This document shows positions 1 to 6,250 of a stretch of 6,314 nucleotides of DNA, piece by piece. Each line of letters opens with the position of its first letter. Position 1 is the stretch's first letter. A program made the translations under genes and the position numbers. The stretch spans positions 1 to 6,314 of the forward strand of contig QKJH01000156.1 of NCBI GenBank assembly GCA_003250865.1, written 5' to 3'. The notes under the pieces were generated by a model. The model was not told where the DNA came from. It saw only the letters and a program-made list of their open reading frames with translations, and did no database searches. This DNA is from Alphaproteobacteria bacterium. GTDB lineage: Bacteria; Pseudomonadota; Alphaproteobacteria; Micavibrionales; SZUA-601.

Positions 1-739
1 CATCGGTTGCGGTGATGGCGAAGCCTTTCTCAGCGAAAGTTTTGTTTGAATTAGTACTAAAAATTTCTTGAATAGAGTGCTTTATCTCAGGATAAAAATA
101 ACTTGCAGCACCGGTTTGCGTGTTGTTTCGGAGCTCTTCGTTCATACACTCAAACTCCGGTACCCTGTTCGTATAAGGATTTATGTTGGAGTTGAAGTCA
201 TTTGTAATGGTAATCTTATCAACAGCTAGATGTTTATCAAAAAGGTCGTAGTTTCCACCGCTATTTATAAGATCGGAAGGGCTAACCAAATCGCCTTGAG
301 CAAAGTAATTGTTGCCGTATGCGTTGAAAACAATGTCGACTTTGACGTCGTCAAAATTACCGGGAACGTCGAAGTCTGGAGGACACTTAAAGGAAATGAC
401 ACAAGTTACTTCGCCAATAGCTTTGTTGGCATCTGTTGTGCACACAAAGTTCATTCCTTCGGTCGTGATAACTGGTGCATCAAGTTCCCCAACAATATGC
501 GTATCTTCATACTTTGAGATGTCAAAATAAACATCCGAGGCTTTTAGGTTAAGTGCAATTGTATCCGTGATGGCGTAGGGGTCTTCCGCAGGCGGGTCGA
601 CAACAACGGGTGGTTCTTCCGGCGGCTCGGGAAGGGGGCCTTCGCCTTTGCTGCAAGATTGTAAGAGGGAAGAGGAAAGAAAAGCAAACGTGCCGACAAT
701 GGCTGTTTGCGCCAAGAAATGTTTATAATTGAATTTCAT
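1..739 (-). CDS. Hypothetical secreted lipoprotein, 3' end beyond window edge
   Basis: An open frame starts at ATG 737-739 and runs without a stop through base 1, giving at least 246 residues; the C-terminus lies outside the window. The N-terminus is a lipoprotein signal: basic start (MKFNYKH), hydrophobic stretch at about residues 9-26, then LLQSC with Cys29 as the likely lipidated residue. The Gln before the final Ser makes the lipobox slightly atypical. Residues 33-54 form a Pro/Glu/Asp-rich linker (PLPEPPEEPP, then VVVDPPAEDP), suited to tethering a domain away from the membrane. The rest is polar, rich in Asn, Asp and Thr, with four further cysteines (100, 113, 119, 198) that could form disulfides in the envelope. 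A good Shine-Dalgarno (AAGGA, 748-752) sits 8 bases before the start. I do not recognise the family. The lipoprotein call is well supported; function is unknown. It lies 81 bases downstream of sapC on the same strand but has its own promoter. Confidence 0.8.
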   Translation of the reverse strand, partial: MKFNYKHFLAQTAIVGTFAFLSSSLLQSCSKGEGPLPEPPEEPPVVVDPPAEDPYAITDTIALNLKASDVYFDISKYEDTHIVGELDAPVITTEGMNFVCTTDANKAIGEVTCVISFKCPPDFDVPGNFDDVKVDIVFNAYGNNYFAQGDLVSPSDLINSGGNYDLFDKHLAVDKITITNDFNSNINPYTNRVPEFECMNEELRNNTQTGAASYFYPEIKHSIQEIFSTNSNKTFAEKGFAITATD

Positions 740-773
740 TTTATTCGTCCTTTTAGGTCGGTTTCACGCAATA

Positions 774-803
774 GTTATACCACAAAAAAGGGTAACATTG
801 CAA
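774..803 (-). promoter_or_regulatory. Sigma-70-type promoter of the lipoprotein gene
   Basis: On the minus strand, TTGCAA (798-803) is followed after 18 bases by TATAAC (774-779). The latter is preceded by TG and one base (TGGTATAAC), an extended -10. Transcription would start near 767, leaving a leader of roughly 28 bases that contains the ribosome site. The element lies in the short gap after sapC, so the lipoprotein gene can be expressed independently. No hairpin terminator is visible between the two genes, so read-through from sapC remains possible. Confidence 0.6.
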
Positions 804-820
804 ATTTATTATGAAAATAA

Positions 821-1597
821 TTACTTTGAACGCTTTTTACCCGATTTAACCGGTTTCTTGTCGCTACTTGGAAGAAGAGCAAACAACTTTTGCCAATTTC
901 CCATGGACATGATTTGCGCATAGATTAGCTGTAATATACCGTTCTTATGCCATTTTTCGAGCGTTTCTGTTGGCAGTTTTCTCAATTTGTCTTCGTCAAT
1001 AATCAAAAAGCCGGACAGGGTAGATACTGTCCCGTTAGGTAGGCGGAGCTGTGCGTTCTTTTCAATCAGCAATCCGGCATCCAATAGTTCCTTGATAAAT
1101 TGCTCGGTGGTCAAAGCAGCCCGTTGATAGGAACGGCAGAACTCCAGAGCATTTTCGGTTAGCTGTGTGTTCTTCCCTTTATCAAAGAAGCCGTTTTTGT
1201 GCCCTTTGGCTAAAACATCTTTACCGTTATCAACGCACAGAGCCATACGTTTTTTATCGTCATCCTGCGCCAGAATGAACGGGTAACGGCGTACATAAGC
1301 GGGGACATAGGTGTCTTTAACCCATTCGCCCTTAGCGTTGACAAAAAGGTTCTGGTTATCCTTGATGCCGACGATGGCAAGCGGTGTCGGGGCGCTTCCG
1401 GTCGAAAAGGCAATCGGATAATGGAGAACAATATGCGGAAACTCAACCGTATTAATCGGTACGGCCATGGTTTTTCCGGCAAAACCGAAACCAAGGTTTT
1501 TATTCAAGGAAACATTGGCATGTTTCTTGTTATCCAATGCTTCGGGTTTTTGATAGAAAAGCGGAAACTGAGGTGCCGCAGCTGTATTTTTTTTCAT
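821..1597 (-). CDS. SapC family protein
   Basis: A 258-residue protein that matches the SapC family (about 250 residues, named after a Campylobacter fetus S-layer locus protein; biochemical role unsettled). Family hallmarks are visible: a VEFPHIVLHYPIAF-like segment at 51-64, the NLFVNAKGEW stretch at 83-92, the signature YVPAYVRRYPF at 97-107, the ALCVD stretch at 119-123, and the C-terminal IMSMGNWQKL segment at 229-238. A Lys/Ser-rich basic tail (244-258) follows. There is no signal peptide or membrane segment, so a cytoplasmic location is likely. The start is ATG 1595-1597 because AAGGGGG (1604-1610) sits 6 bases upstream. An upstream in-frame TTG at 1628-1630 has no ribosome site and would precede the predicted transcript start. 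The gene is divergent from a prepilin-like gene. In other bacteria SapC genes often sit near TonB receptor or tryptophan halogenase genes; neither is seen here. Family call is firm, function is not. Confidence 0.9.
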   Translation of the reverse strand: MKKNTAAAPQFPLFYQKPEALDNKKHANVSLNKNLGFGFAGKTMAVPINTVEFPHIVLHYPIAFSTGSAPTPLAIVGIKDNQNLFVNAKGEWVKDTYVPAYVRRYPFILAQDDDKKRMALCVDNGKDVLAKGHKNGFFDKGKNTQLTENALEFCRSYQRAALTTEQFIKELLDAGLLIEKNAQLRLPNGTVSTLSGFLIIDEDKLRKLPTETLEKWHKNGILQLIYAQIMSMGNWQKLFALLPSSDKKPVKSGKKRSK

Positions 1598-1630
1598 GGT
1601 ATTCCCCCTTATTTCATGGAATTTAAACAA

Positions 1631-1659
1631 AATATAATAGATTTGAGCGTATTATGAAA
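1631..1659 (-). promoter_or_regulatory. Putative sapC promoter
   Basis: On the minus strand, TTTCAT (1654-1659) and TATATT (1631-1636) are separated by 17 bases, a plausible sigma-70-type pair. Transcription would begin near 1624, leaving a leader of about 27 bases that contains the strong AAGGGGG ribosome site. It overlaps the divergent promoter of the prepilin-like gene. The region is AT-rich, so chance matches are possible. Confidence 0.4.
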
Positions 1660-1669
1660 GCCATATAAT
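1643..1669 (+). promoter_or_regulatory. Putative promoter of the prepilin-like gene
   Basis: A perfect TATAAT lies at 1664-1669, preceded by TTGAGC at 1643-1648 with a short 15-base spacer. Transcription would start near 1676, giving a very short leader that contains the GAGGA ribosome site (1681-1685). The -10 is convincing and the -35 is weak, so an activator may be needed. Confidence 0.45.
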
Positions 1670-1692
1670 TATTTTATTGCGAGGAAACGGTA

Positions 1693-2433
1693 ATGTTAAA
1701 GAATAAATCGGGTTTCACACTGGTTGAACTGGCTATTGTCATGATGATTATTGGCCTTTTAATCGGCGGTGTTCTCAAAGGGCAGGAGATGGTCGAAAAT
1801 GCCCGTGTTGATGCACTGATTAAACAGACGCAAAGCTATCAGGCTGCTGTAGTTGGGTTCATGGACATGTATAGTGCCATTCCCGGCGATATGATTACCG
1901 CAACAATGCGCATTCCCAACTGTACAGGAACCAATTATTGCGCGAATGGTGACGGCAACAGCCTTATCGGCTATACCAGCGGTACGGTGAATAACCTTGC
2001 CAATGTGATGGGAGCCACTGAAAACACCCAGTTCTGGAAGCATTTGGCGTTGGCTGATTTGATTTCCGGTGTTAATTCGGGTGCGAATCCAATTGGCTCG
2101 GCCTGGGGTGAAACCCATCCGGCTTCGAAATACAAAGGCGGGTTTGTCGTCTTTTTCCTTAACCAGACACCGTCATGGACGGGACACTGGTACAGAATGC
2201 AAAGCCAGACATTGGGACAACAGAATGAGCAGCAGGGAACCTATCCGATTTCTCCGAAGCGTTTGGCACAAATTGACCGCAAGATTGATGACGGTATTCC
2301 GGAAACAGGGTATGTGCGTTCGGTAGATGCCGGACCGGGCTATGCCTCGGGCTGTGAAGGTCCCGTTTACGATGAAAAAATTACTCAGGGTAACTGTCTG
2401 GCTTATTTCAATGTAGGGATTTCCCAGAAATAG
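1693..2433 (+). CDS. Type IV prepilin-like protein (N-terminal cleavage/methylation motif)
   Basis: A 246-residue protein with a class III (prepilin) signal: a short basic leader, MLKNKSG, then FTLVELAIVMMIIGLLIGG. Prepilin peptidase would cut after Gly7 and methylate Phe8; Glu12 is the conserved Glu5 of the mature pilin. Residues 8-28 form the hydrophobic helix. Helix continues to about residue 60 and then an IPGDM motif (63-67), as in several alphaproteobacterial prepilin-like proteins. The globular part has four cysteines: 77 and 83 (flanking GTNY, followed by NGDGN, a possible metal-binding loop) and 221 and 235 near the C-terminus, which could close a D-region-like disulfide loop. GAGGA (1681-1685) lies 7 bases before the ATG. 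It could be a minor pilin, a type II secretion pseudopilin or an adhesin. No pilus motor, secretin or peptidase gene is adjacent, so it is an orphan here. The class is firm; the system it serves is not known. Confidence 0.85.
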   Translation: MLKNKSGFTLVELAIVMMIIGLLIGGVLKGQEMVENARVDALIKQTQSYQAAVVGFMDMYSAIPGDMITATMRIPNCTGTNYCANGDGNSLIGYTSGTVNNLANVMGATENTQFWKHLALADLISGVNSGANPIGSAWGETHPASKYKGGFVVFFLNQTPSWTGHWYRMQSQTLGQQNEQQGTYPISPKRLAQIDRKIDDGIPETGYVRSVDAGPGYASGCEGPVYDEKITQGNCLAYFNVGISQK

Positions 2434-2451
2434 GATAAAACATCACGCTAT

Positions 2452-2488
2452 AAAAAAAAGAGCCTTTTTGAAAGGCTCTTTTTTTTTT
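2452..2488. terminator. Bidirectional rho-independent terminator between the prepilin-like gene and gpmI
   Basis: A 16-bp uninterrupted stem (2452-2467 with 2471-2486) has a core of AGAGCCTTT pairing with AAAGGCTCT and a 3-base loop. It is flanked by eight A on the left and ten T on the right (2479-2488). It therefore works as an intrinsic terminator for the plus-strand prepilin-like gene (18 bases after its stop) and, read on the other strand, for gpmI, whose stop codon begins 2 bases away. Confidence 0.93.
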
Positions 2489-2490
2489 GC

Positions 2491-4014
2491 TTAGTAAAGC
2501 GGGGTACCTGTCATATCAGCAGGTTTTTCGATACCCATGCGCTTAAGCAATGTTGCAGCAATATCGCCGAGCTTACCATCGTTGCGGAAAGCATAGGCCG
2601 TATCCGAAGCGTCAACCGCGATAAACGGTACCGGGTTTGAGGTATGGGCGGTATAGGGTTCACTTGTTTTAGGGTCAATCATCATGTCGGCATTGCCGTG
2701 GTCGGCGGTTACAAACATACAGCCACCTTTGGCTATAACGGTTGCAACAACCCGTCCCAAACACTCATCAACCGTTTCCACAGCTTTAATAGCGGCCGGG
2801 ATGCTACCTGTATGACCAACCATGTCGGGGTTGGCAAAATTGACAACGATAAAATCATATTTGTCGCTTTCAATCTGTTCAATCAAACTGGCTGTCAACT
2901 CGCGTGCCGACATTTCCGGTTGCATGTCATAGGTGGCCACTTTGGGCGAGGGGATAAGAATACGGTCTTCGCCTTCGAACGGGGTTTCATTGCCGCCGTT
3001 AAAGAAGAACGTGACGTGCGGGTATTTTTCCGTTTCGGCGGTGCGCAGTTGTTTCAAACCGGCCTTGGAAACAATCTCGCCTAAGATGTTGTTGTGCTCT
3101 TCAGGCGGAAAAACGGTTTCCAGATAGGCGTTCAGCTCGGCTGAATATTCGGCCATGCCAACGGAAATAACAGGGCGAACGGCCGTACCACGGTTAAAGC
3201 CGTCAAAATCCGTTTCCACGATGGCGCGCATGATTTCACGGGCGCGGTCGGCACGGTAATTGGCCATCATGACGCCGTCTGTTTCCATCATGCCTTCGTA
3301 ATCGCCAATAACGCACGGGACAATAAACTCGTCGGTTTTCTCGGCAGCGTAGGAGTTTTTAATCGCCAGCTCGCTCGAGGCGACTTTAACACCACGACCG
3401 AACATGACGGCATTAAAGGCCTGTTCTACACGCTCCCAACGGTTATCTCTGTCCATAGCATAAAAACGGCCTGAAACGGTAGCAACCGTTACGTCATCCA
3501 TATCGGCAATGGCGTTTTCCAGATTGGCCATATATCCGGCACCGCTTTGCGGCGGGGTGTCGCGGCCATCCATAAAGGCGTGGATGCGAACCGGAATACC
3601 GGCTGTGCTCACGGCTTTGGCCACGGCAACAATATGATCCTGATGCGAGTGAACGCCGCCCGGCGACATCAATCCCATCAAATGGCAAACACCGCCCGAT
3701 TGTTTCAAGGTCGCAATCAGCTTTTCAATTGCTGCCATGCCGGCAATTGAGCCATCCTGACAGGCCAATGTAATGCGGGGAAGGTCTTGCATGACGACGC
3801 GGCCGCAACCGATATTCATGTGGCCGACTTCGGAGTTACCGAATTGACCGTCCGGCAAGCCGACAAACAATCCGTCGGCGCGTAAAGTCGTTTTCGGGCG
3901 TTCGTTCCAAAGGTTGTCGAAATTCGGTGTGTTGGCCATGGCAATGGCATTGTTTTCCGTGATGTCGCGGATTCCCCATCCGTCCAGGATGCATAAAACT
4001 GTGGGTTTTGTCAT
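2491..4014 (-). CDS. gpmI: 2,3-bisphosphoglycerate-independent phosphoglycerate mutase
   Basis: Interconverts 3-phosphoglycerate and 2-phosphoglycerate in cytoplasmic glycolysis and gluconeogenesis, using two metal ions and a phosphoserine intermediate. The 507 residues are a normal full length (about 510). The phosphatase-like metal domain shows Asp11 (ILDGWG), the catalytic Ser61 in FGNSEVGH, then Asp397 and His401 (NPDMVGH), Asp438 and His439 (TADHGNAD) and His457. The inserted transferase domain carries the substrate-binding motifs GGVHSHQDH (119-127), HAFMDGRDTPP (145-155), GRFYAMDRDNRW (182-193) and NYRADRARE (252-260), with Lys330 returning in the metal domain. All expected active-site residues are present. 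The start is supported by GAGG (4021-4024) 6 bases upstream. It appears to be a single-gene unit, convergent with the prepilin-like gene and downstream of, but probably terminated from, the flagellar operon. Confidence 0.98.
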   Translation of the reverse strand: MTKPTVLCILDGWGIRDITENNAIAMANTPNFDNLWNERPKTTLRADGLFVGLPDGQFGNSEVGHMNIGCGRVVMQDLPRITLACQDGSIAGMAAIEKLIATLKQSGGVCHLMGLMSPGGVHSHQDHIVAVAKAVSTAGIPVRIHAFMDGRDTPPQSGAGYMANLENAIADMDDVTVATVSGRFYAMDRDNRWERVEQAFNAVMFGRGVKVASSELAIKNSYAAEKTDEFIVPCVIGDYEGMMETDGVMMANYRADRAREIMRAIVETDFDGFNRGTAVRPVISVGMAEYSAELNAYLETVFPPEEHNNILGEIVSKAGLKQLRTAETEKYPHVTFFFNGGNETPFEGEDRILIPSPKVATYDMQPEMSARELTASLIEQIESDKYDFIVVNFANPDMVGHTGSIPAAIKAVETVDECLGRVVATVIAKGGCMFVTADHGNADMMIDPKTSEPYTAHTSNPVPFIAVDASDTAYAFRNDGKLGDIAATLLKRMGIEKPADMTGTPLY

Positions 4015-4038
4015 GATGTCCCTCTTTTATCTTTAATG

Positions 4039-4050
4039 TTCATATATGAA
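4039..4050. promoter_or_regulatory. 12-bp perfect palindrome upstream of gpmI
   Basis: TTCATATATGAA is perfectly self-complementary and lies 25-36 bases upstream of the gpmI start. It overlaps the AT-rich stretch where the gpmI -10 would be expected; a weak pair TGAGCA-16 bases-TATATG can be drawn on the minus strand. It could be a repressor half-site pair or just AT-rich promoter sequence. Support is weak. Confidence 0.25.
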
Positions 4051-4087
4051 TCGGTTTATCGCTGCTCATCATACTCATTTTTATTCA

Positions 4088-4134
4088 AAGAAAAAGAGAT
4101 ATCTCGACAATTCATCAAGATATCTCCGTTTCTT
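4088..4134 (-). terminator. Probable terminator of the flagellar operon
   Basis: On the minus strand a perfect 9-bp stem (GAGATATCT with AGATATCTC; 4118-4126 with 4096-4104) encloses a 13-base loop. It extends past a 2-base mismatch by six further pairs (AAGAAA with TTTCTT). The falling arm is followed directly by TTTTTCTTT, a U-tract on the transcript running from flgI toward gpmI. The stem is AT-rich, so termination may be partial. It lies between the flagellar genes and the gpmI start. Confidence 0.6.
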
Positions 4135-4145
4135 GGTACTCTTTG

Positions 4146-4204
4146 TTTTCCGGACGTCACCCCGGGGTGAGGGAGGTGAGGTGAGATAGGGGTGACGCCG
4201 AAAA
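4146..4204. repeat. GTCACCCC/GGGGTGAC imperfect inverted repeat
   Basis: CGTCACCCC (4155-4163) and GGGGTGACG (4189-4197) are perfect 9-bp inverted arms. Pairing extends outward through CGG/CCG and TTTT/AAAA with a one-base bulge and one mismatch. The left arm also belongs to a local 14-bp perfect palindrome (4157-4170), so two alternative hairpins compete. The interior is purine-rich with GGTGAG-like reiterations. Arms of this type, GTCACCCC...GGGGTGAC, resemble dispersed intergenic palindromes in alphaproteobacterial genomes. Copy number cannot be judged from one window. No T-tract adjoins the arms, so it is less likely to be a terminator itself. Confidence 0.6.
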
Positions 4205-4222
4205 CCGTGTATCCGTATTGCT

Positions 4223-4696
4223 TTACAGTGTTTCATTCACCTTGAAAGCAATCGGAGTGTCCTTTTTAACGCCGTAAAAACCGTCCGAGCCGTAGTTCGG
4301 GGAGTCTGGAACGGATTTTTTGGCGGCACTGATAATGATTTTTGTGATACGTTCTGCTGAATTACGCTTGTAACGTAAGGTGCGGGCATTCTCATCCGTG
4401 ATTTTTGCAAAATTCTTATAGGCATCGCGCAAGCTGTCTTTAATGTCTTGTGATAGTGGCTTAATCTCTTCCTTGCGGTCATTCAGAGTTAAAATCCATT
4501 CTTGATATTCCTGTGCCCATTTGACTTTTTCATCCTGCACAGCATTGATGGCCTGAGAATCAATTTTTTTCAAAGCATCGGTTTCCTTGACCAGCATGAA
4601 GCCGAATTCATAAATGGCATGCAGGGCCTGTTCAACGGCTTGGCTAATCGGTAAGGTCTTTTTCTGGTCGTTGGTAAGCTTCATATATTCGGCCAT
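4223..4696 (-). CDS. FlgN-like flagellar protein (probable export chaperone)
   Basis: A 157-residue, largely helical and charged protein with no signal peptide or membrane segment. It directly follows flgJ, where alphaproteobacteria often carry an flgN-type gene. FlgN is the cytoplasmic chaperone that escorts hook-associated proteins FlgK and FlgL to the flagellar export gate. Features fitting the family are size (140-160 residues), long amphipathic helices at about 13-60 and 65-125, an Asn-Ala-Arg segment (ENARTLRYKRN, about 102-112), a short YGSDG loop after the last helix, and an ending like FKVNETL that recalls C-termini of alphaproteobacterial FlgN-like proteins. Sequence conservation in this family is low, so the call rests partly on position. 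The ATG (4694-4696) overlaps the flgJ stop by one base (TAATG), with AAGGAGA (4703-4709) 6 bases upstream, which indicates translational coupling. Confidence 0.6.
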   Translation of the reverse strand: MAEYMKLTNDQKKTLPISQAVEQALHAIYEFGFMLVKETDALKKIDSQAINAVQDEKVKWAQEYQEWILTLNDRKEEIKPLSQDIKDSLRDAYKNFAKITDENARTLRYKRNSAERITKIIISAAKKSVPDSPNYGSDGFYGVKKDTPIAFKVNETL

Positions 4697-5064
4697 TATA
4701 GGTCTCCTTGTGCTTGTTCGTTTTGCGCAGCCTGAATGCGTATCATTTCTTTGGCTACCATATCGGCGATGCCGGTTTTTCCTGTTTTTGCCATTAGATT
4801 GGCATACTCGTTGGTCATAAAGGATTTGAAGACTTCTTCCCCTTTGCCGCCGTTAAACGGGTTGTCTTTATCCATTTCCGGCATCATGTAAGACAGCATT
4901 TGCGACAGAAACATGGCTTCGAAGCTTTGTGCGGATTCACGGATCTTTGCTTCGGATACGCTTTTACTTTTCAGCCCGTTTGCTTTTTGCGTCATACGGT
5001 TTTGTTCGGCAGTCGATTGTGCCAGCTCAAAACTGTTTTGTGCGGAGGCGGTCGACAGTTCCAT
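4696..5064 (-). CDS. flgJ: Rod-binding protein FlgJ, single-domain form
   Basis: A 122-residue protein corresponding to the N-terminal rod-binding domain of FlgJ, which caps or scaffolds flagellar rod assembly in the periplasm. The conserved block runs from about residue 44 to 109: ESAQSFEAMFLSQMLSYM, then the FNGGKGEEVFKSFM segment (70-83), EYANLMAKTG (86-95) and GIADMVAKEMIR (98-109). The C-terminal glucosaminidase domain of enterobacterial FlgJ (about 313 residues in total) is absent. That is normal in alphaproteobacteria, where a separate lytic enzyme such as SltF opens the wall, so this is not a truncation. No signal peptide is present, as expected for a substrate of flagellar type III export. 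The start overlaps the flgI stop by one base (TGATG) and has a strong GGAGGT (5071-5076) 6 bases upstream. Confidence 0.9.
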   Translation of the reverse strand: MELSTASAQNSFELAQSTAEQNRMTQKANGLKSKSVSEAKIRESAQSFEAMFLSQMLSYMMPEMDKDNPFNGGKGEEVFKSFMTNEYANLMAKTGKTGIADMVAKEMIRIQAAQNEQAQGDL

Positions 5065-6200
5065 CAGATGACCTCCAGCTCTGCCTGAATAGCACCGGCG
5101 GCTTTGATGGATTGTAAGATGGTAATAATGTCGCGCGGTCCGATGCCTAGATTGTTCAGGCTTTCGACCAGTTGTTGCAATGTAACACCGGAGTTCATCA
5201 CGGTAATTTTACGGTCGGCATCATCATTTACGCTGACACTTGTACGCGGAACGACCTCGGTATTACCAACTTGCGAGAAGGGAGCCGGTTGTGATACCTG
5301 CGGGGTTTCCGTGATACGGATGGTCAGGCTGCCTTGTGCGATGGCCACTTCGGAAATACGGACATTATGCCCCATGACAATTGTTCCCGAGCCTTCGTCA
5401 ATAACGATTTTGGCAATGTTATCGGGTTCAACACGTAGCTGCTCGACATCGGTAATCAGGCTGACCATACCGGCCTTGTAATCCTTTGGAATACGCAAAT
5501 GCACGGTGGATGGGTCGGATGCATAGGCGGCAGGAGCTTTTAGATATTTGTTGATTTCATTGGCAATGCGGCGTGATGTCGTAAAGTCGGGATTACGCAA
5601 TGATAGGCGGATAGAATGCAGTTGGTTCAAATCGAAATCAATCTCACGCTCGATAATGGCACCATTGGCAATGCGCCCATTGGTTGGTACATTCTTGGTT
5701 ACGCCCTCGGCATCGCCGCCGGCAGAAAAACCACCCGTAACAATAGCGCCTTGGGCAATGGCATAAACTTCACTATCTGCCGCGGTCAAAGGTGTCGCCA
5801 ACAAGGTGCCGCCGCGCAAATCAGATGCATCGCCCAGTGCCGAAACGGTAATGTCGATTTTTGATCCCTGATTGGCAAAAGGCGGCAGAGTTGCCGTAAC
5901 AATAACGGCGGCCACATTATTGGTTTTCAGGTTCTGGTCGCGTACCATTACCCCCATGCGTTCCAGCATGGAGATGGTGCTTTCCTTTGTAAAAGGAGAG
6001 TTATTGATACTGTCACCCGTACCGTTCAGACCGACTACAATACCGTAGCCGACCAGAACGTTGTCCCGCACGCCCTCGATATCAACAATATCCTTGATGC
6101 GCGATTGTGCTGCCATAGCATCCGAAGCAACCCCCGTTGTGACGGCGATGGCAGTAATAAAAACCAGTAGTATCAAATGTTTAAATCTGTTTTTCATCAT
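5064..6200 (-). CDS. flgI: Flagellar P-ring protein FlgI
   Basis: A 378-residue precursor of the P-ring, the periplasmic bushing around the flagellar rod in the peptidoglycan layer. Residues 1-30 are a Sec signal peptide: basic MMKNRFKH, hydrophobic LILLVFITAIAV, and an AMA site with likely cleavage after Ala30. The mature part begins with the family hallmark RIKDIVDIEGVRDN, followed by LVGYGIVVGLNGTGDS (about 50-65), NVAAVIVTATLPPFANQGSK (95-114), and DVTVSALGDASDL-like and GGTLLATPL motifs. The C-terminal half has GTIVMGHNVRIS, VVPRTSVSV and the closing NNLGIGPRDIITILQSIKAAGA. It is full length and intact. Of two adjacent ATGs, the first (6198-6200) is nearer AGAGGT (6210-6215; 9-base spacing). 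As the first gene after the sigma-54-type element it probably heads a flgI-flgJ-flgN-like operon. Confidence 0.97.
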   Translation of the reverse strand: MMKNRFKHLILLVFITAIAVTTGVASDAMAAQSRIKDIVDIEGVRDNVLVGYGIVVGLNGTGDSINNSPFTKESTISMLERMGVMVRDQNLKTNNVAAVIVTATLPPFANQGSKIDITVSALGDASDLRGGTLLATPLTAADSEVYAIAQGAIVTGGFSAGGDAEGVTKNVPTNGRIANGAIIEREIDFDLNQLHSIRLSLRNPDFTTSRRIANEINKYLKAPAAYASDPSTVHLRIPKDYKAGMVSLITDVEQLRVEPDNIAKIVIDEGSGTIVMGHNVRISEVAIAQGSLTIRITETPQVSQPAPFSQVGNTEVVPRTSVSVNDDADRKITVMNSGVTLQQLVESLNNLGIGPRDIITILQSIKAAGAIQAELEVI

Positions 6201-6250
6201 TTCTCATTTACCTCTACCCATGGTCTTAGGTCTCTCTCACTCTTTTACAA

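Noticed and set aside
230..530. Two overlapping plus-strand open frames of 95 and 73 codons
   Set aside because: They lie opposite the continuous lipoprotein frame, lack ribosome sites and show low-quality, non-family protein sequence. They are antisense shadows.
1598..1630. Upstream TTG start extending SapC by 11 residues
   Set aside because: It has no ribosome site and would lie upstream of the predicted transcript start, whereas ATG 1595-1597 has AAGGGGG at ideal spacing.
2644..3084. Plus-strand 146-codon open frame
   Set aside because: It is fully antisense to the catalytic part of gpmI, whose motifs are all intact in the other strand.
4146..4204. Inverted repeat as a riboswitch or as the main flagellar terminator
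   Set aside because: No known aptamer core is visible and no T-tract follows either arm. The neighbouring 4088-4134 hairpin with its T-tract is the better terminator.
4696..5064. FlgJ as a truncated or broken gene
   Set aside because: The missing muramidase domain is usual for alphaproteobacterial FlgJ. The stop overlaps the next start with a good ribosome site, so the short form is the intended one.
5104..5864. Plus-strand open frames of 125, 72 and 82 codons
   Set aside because: All are antisense to the intact flgI coding region and resemble no known protein.
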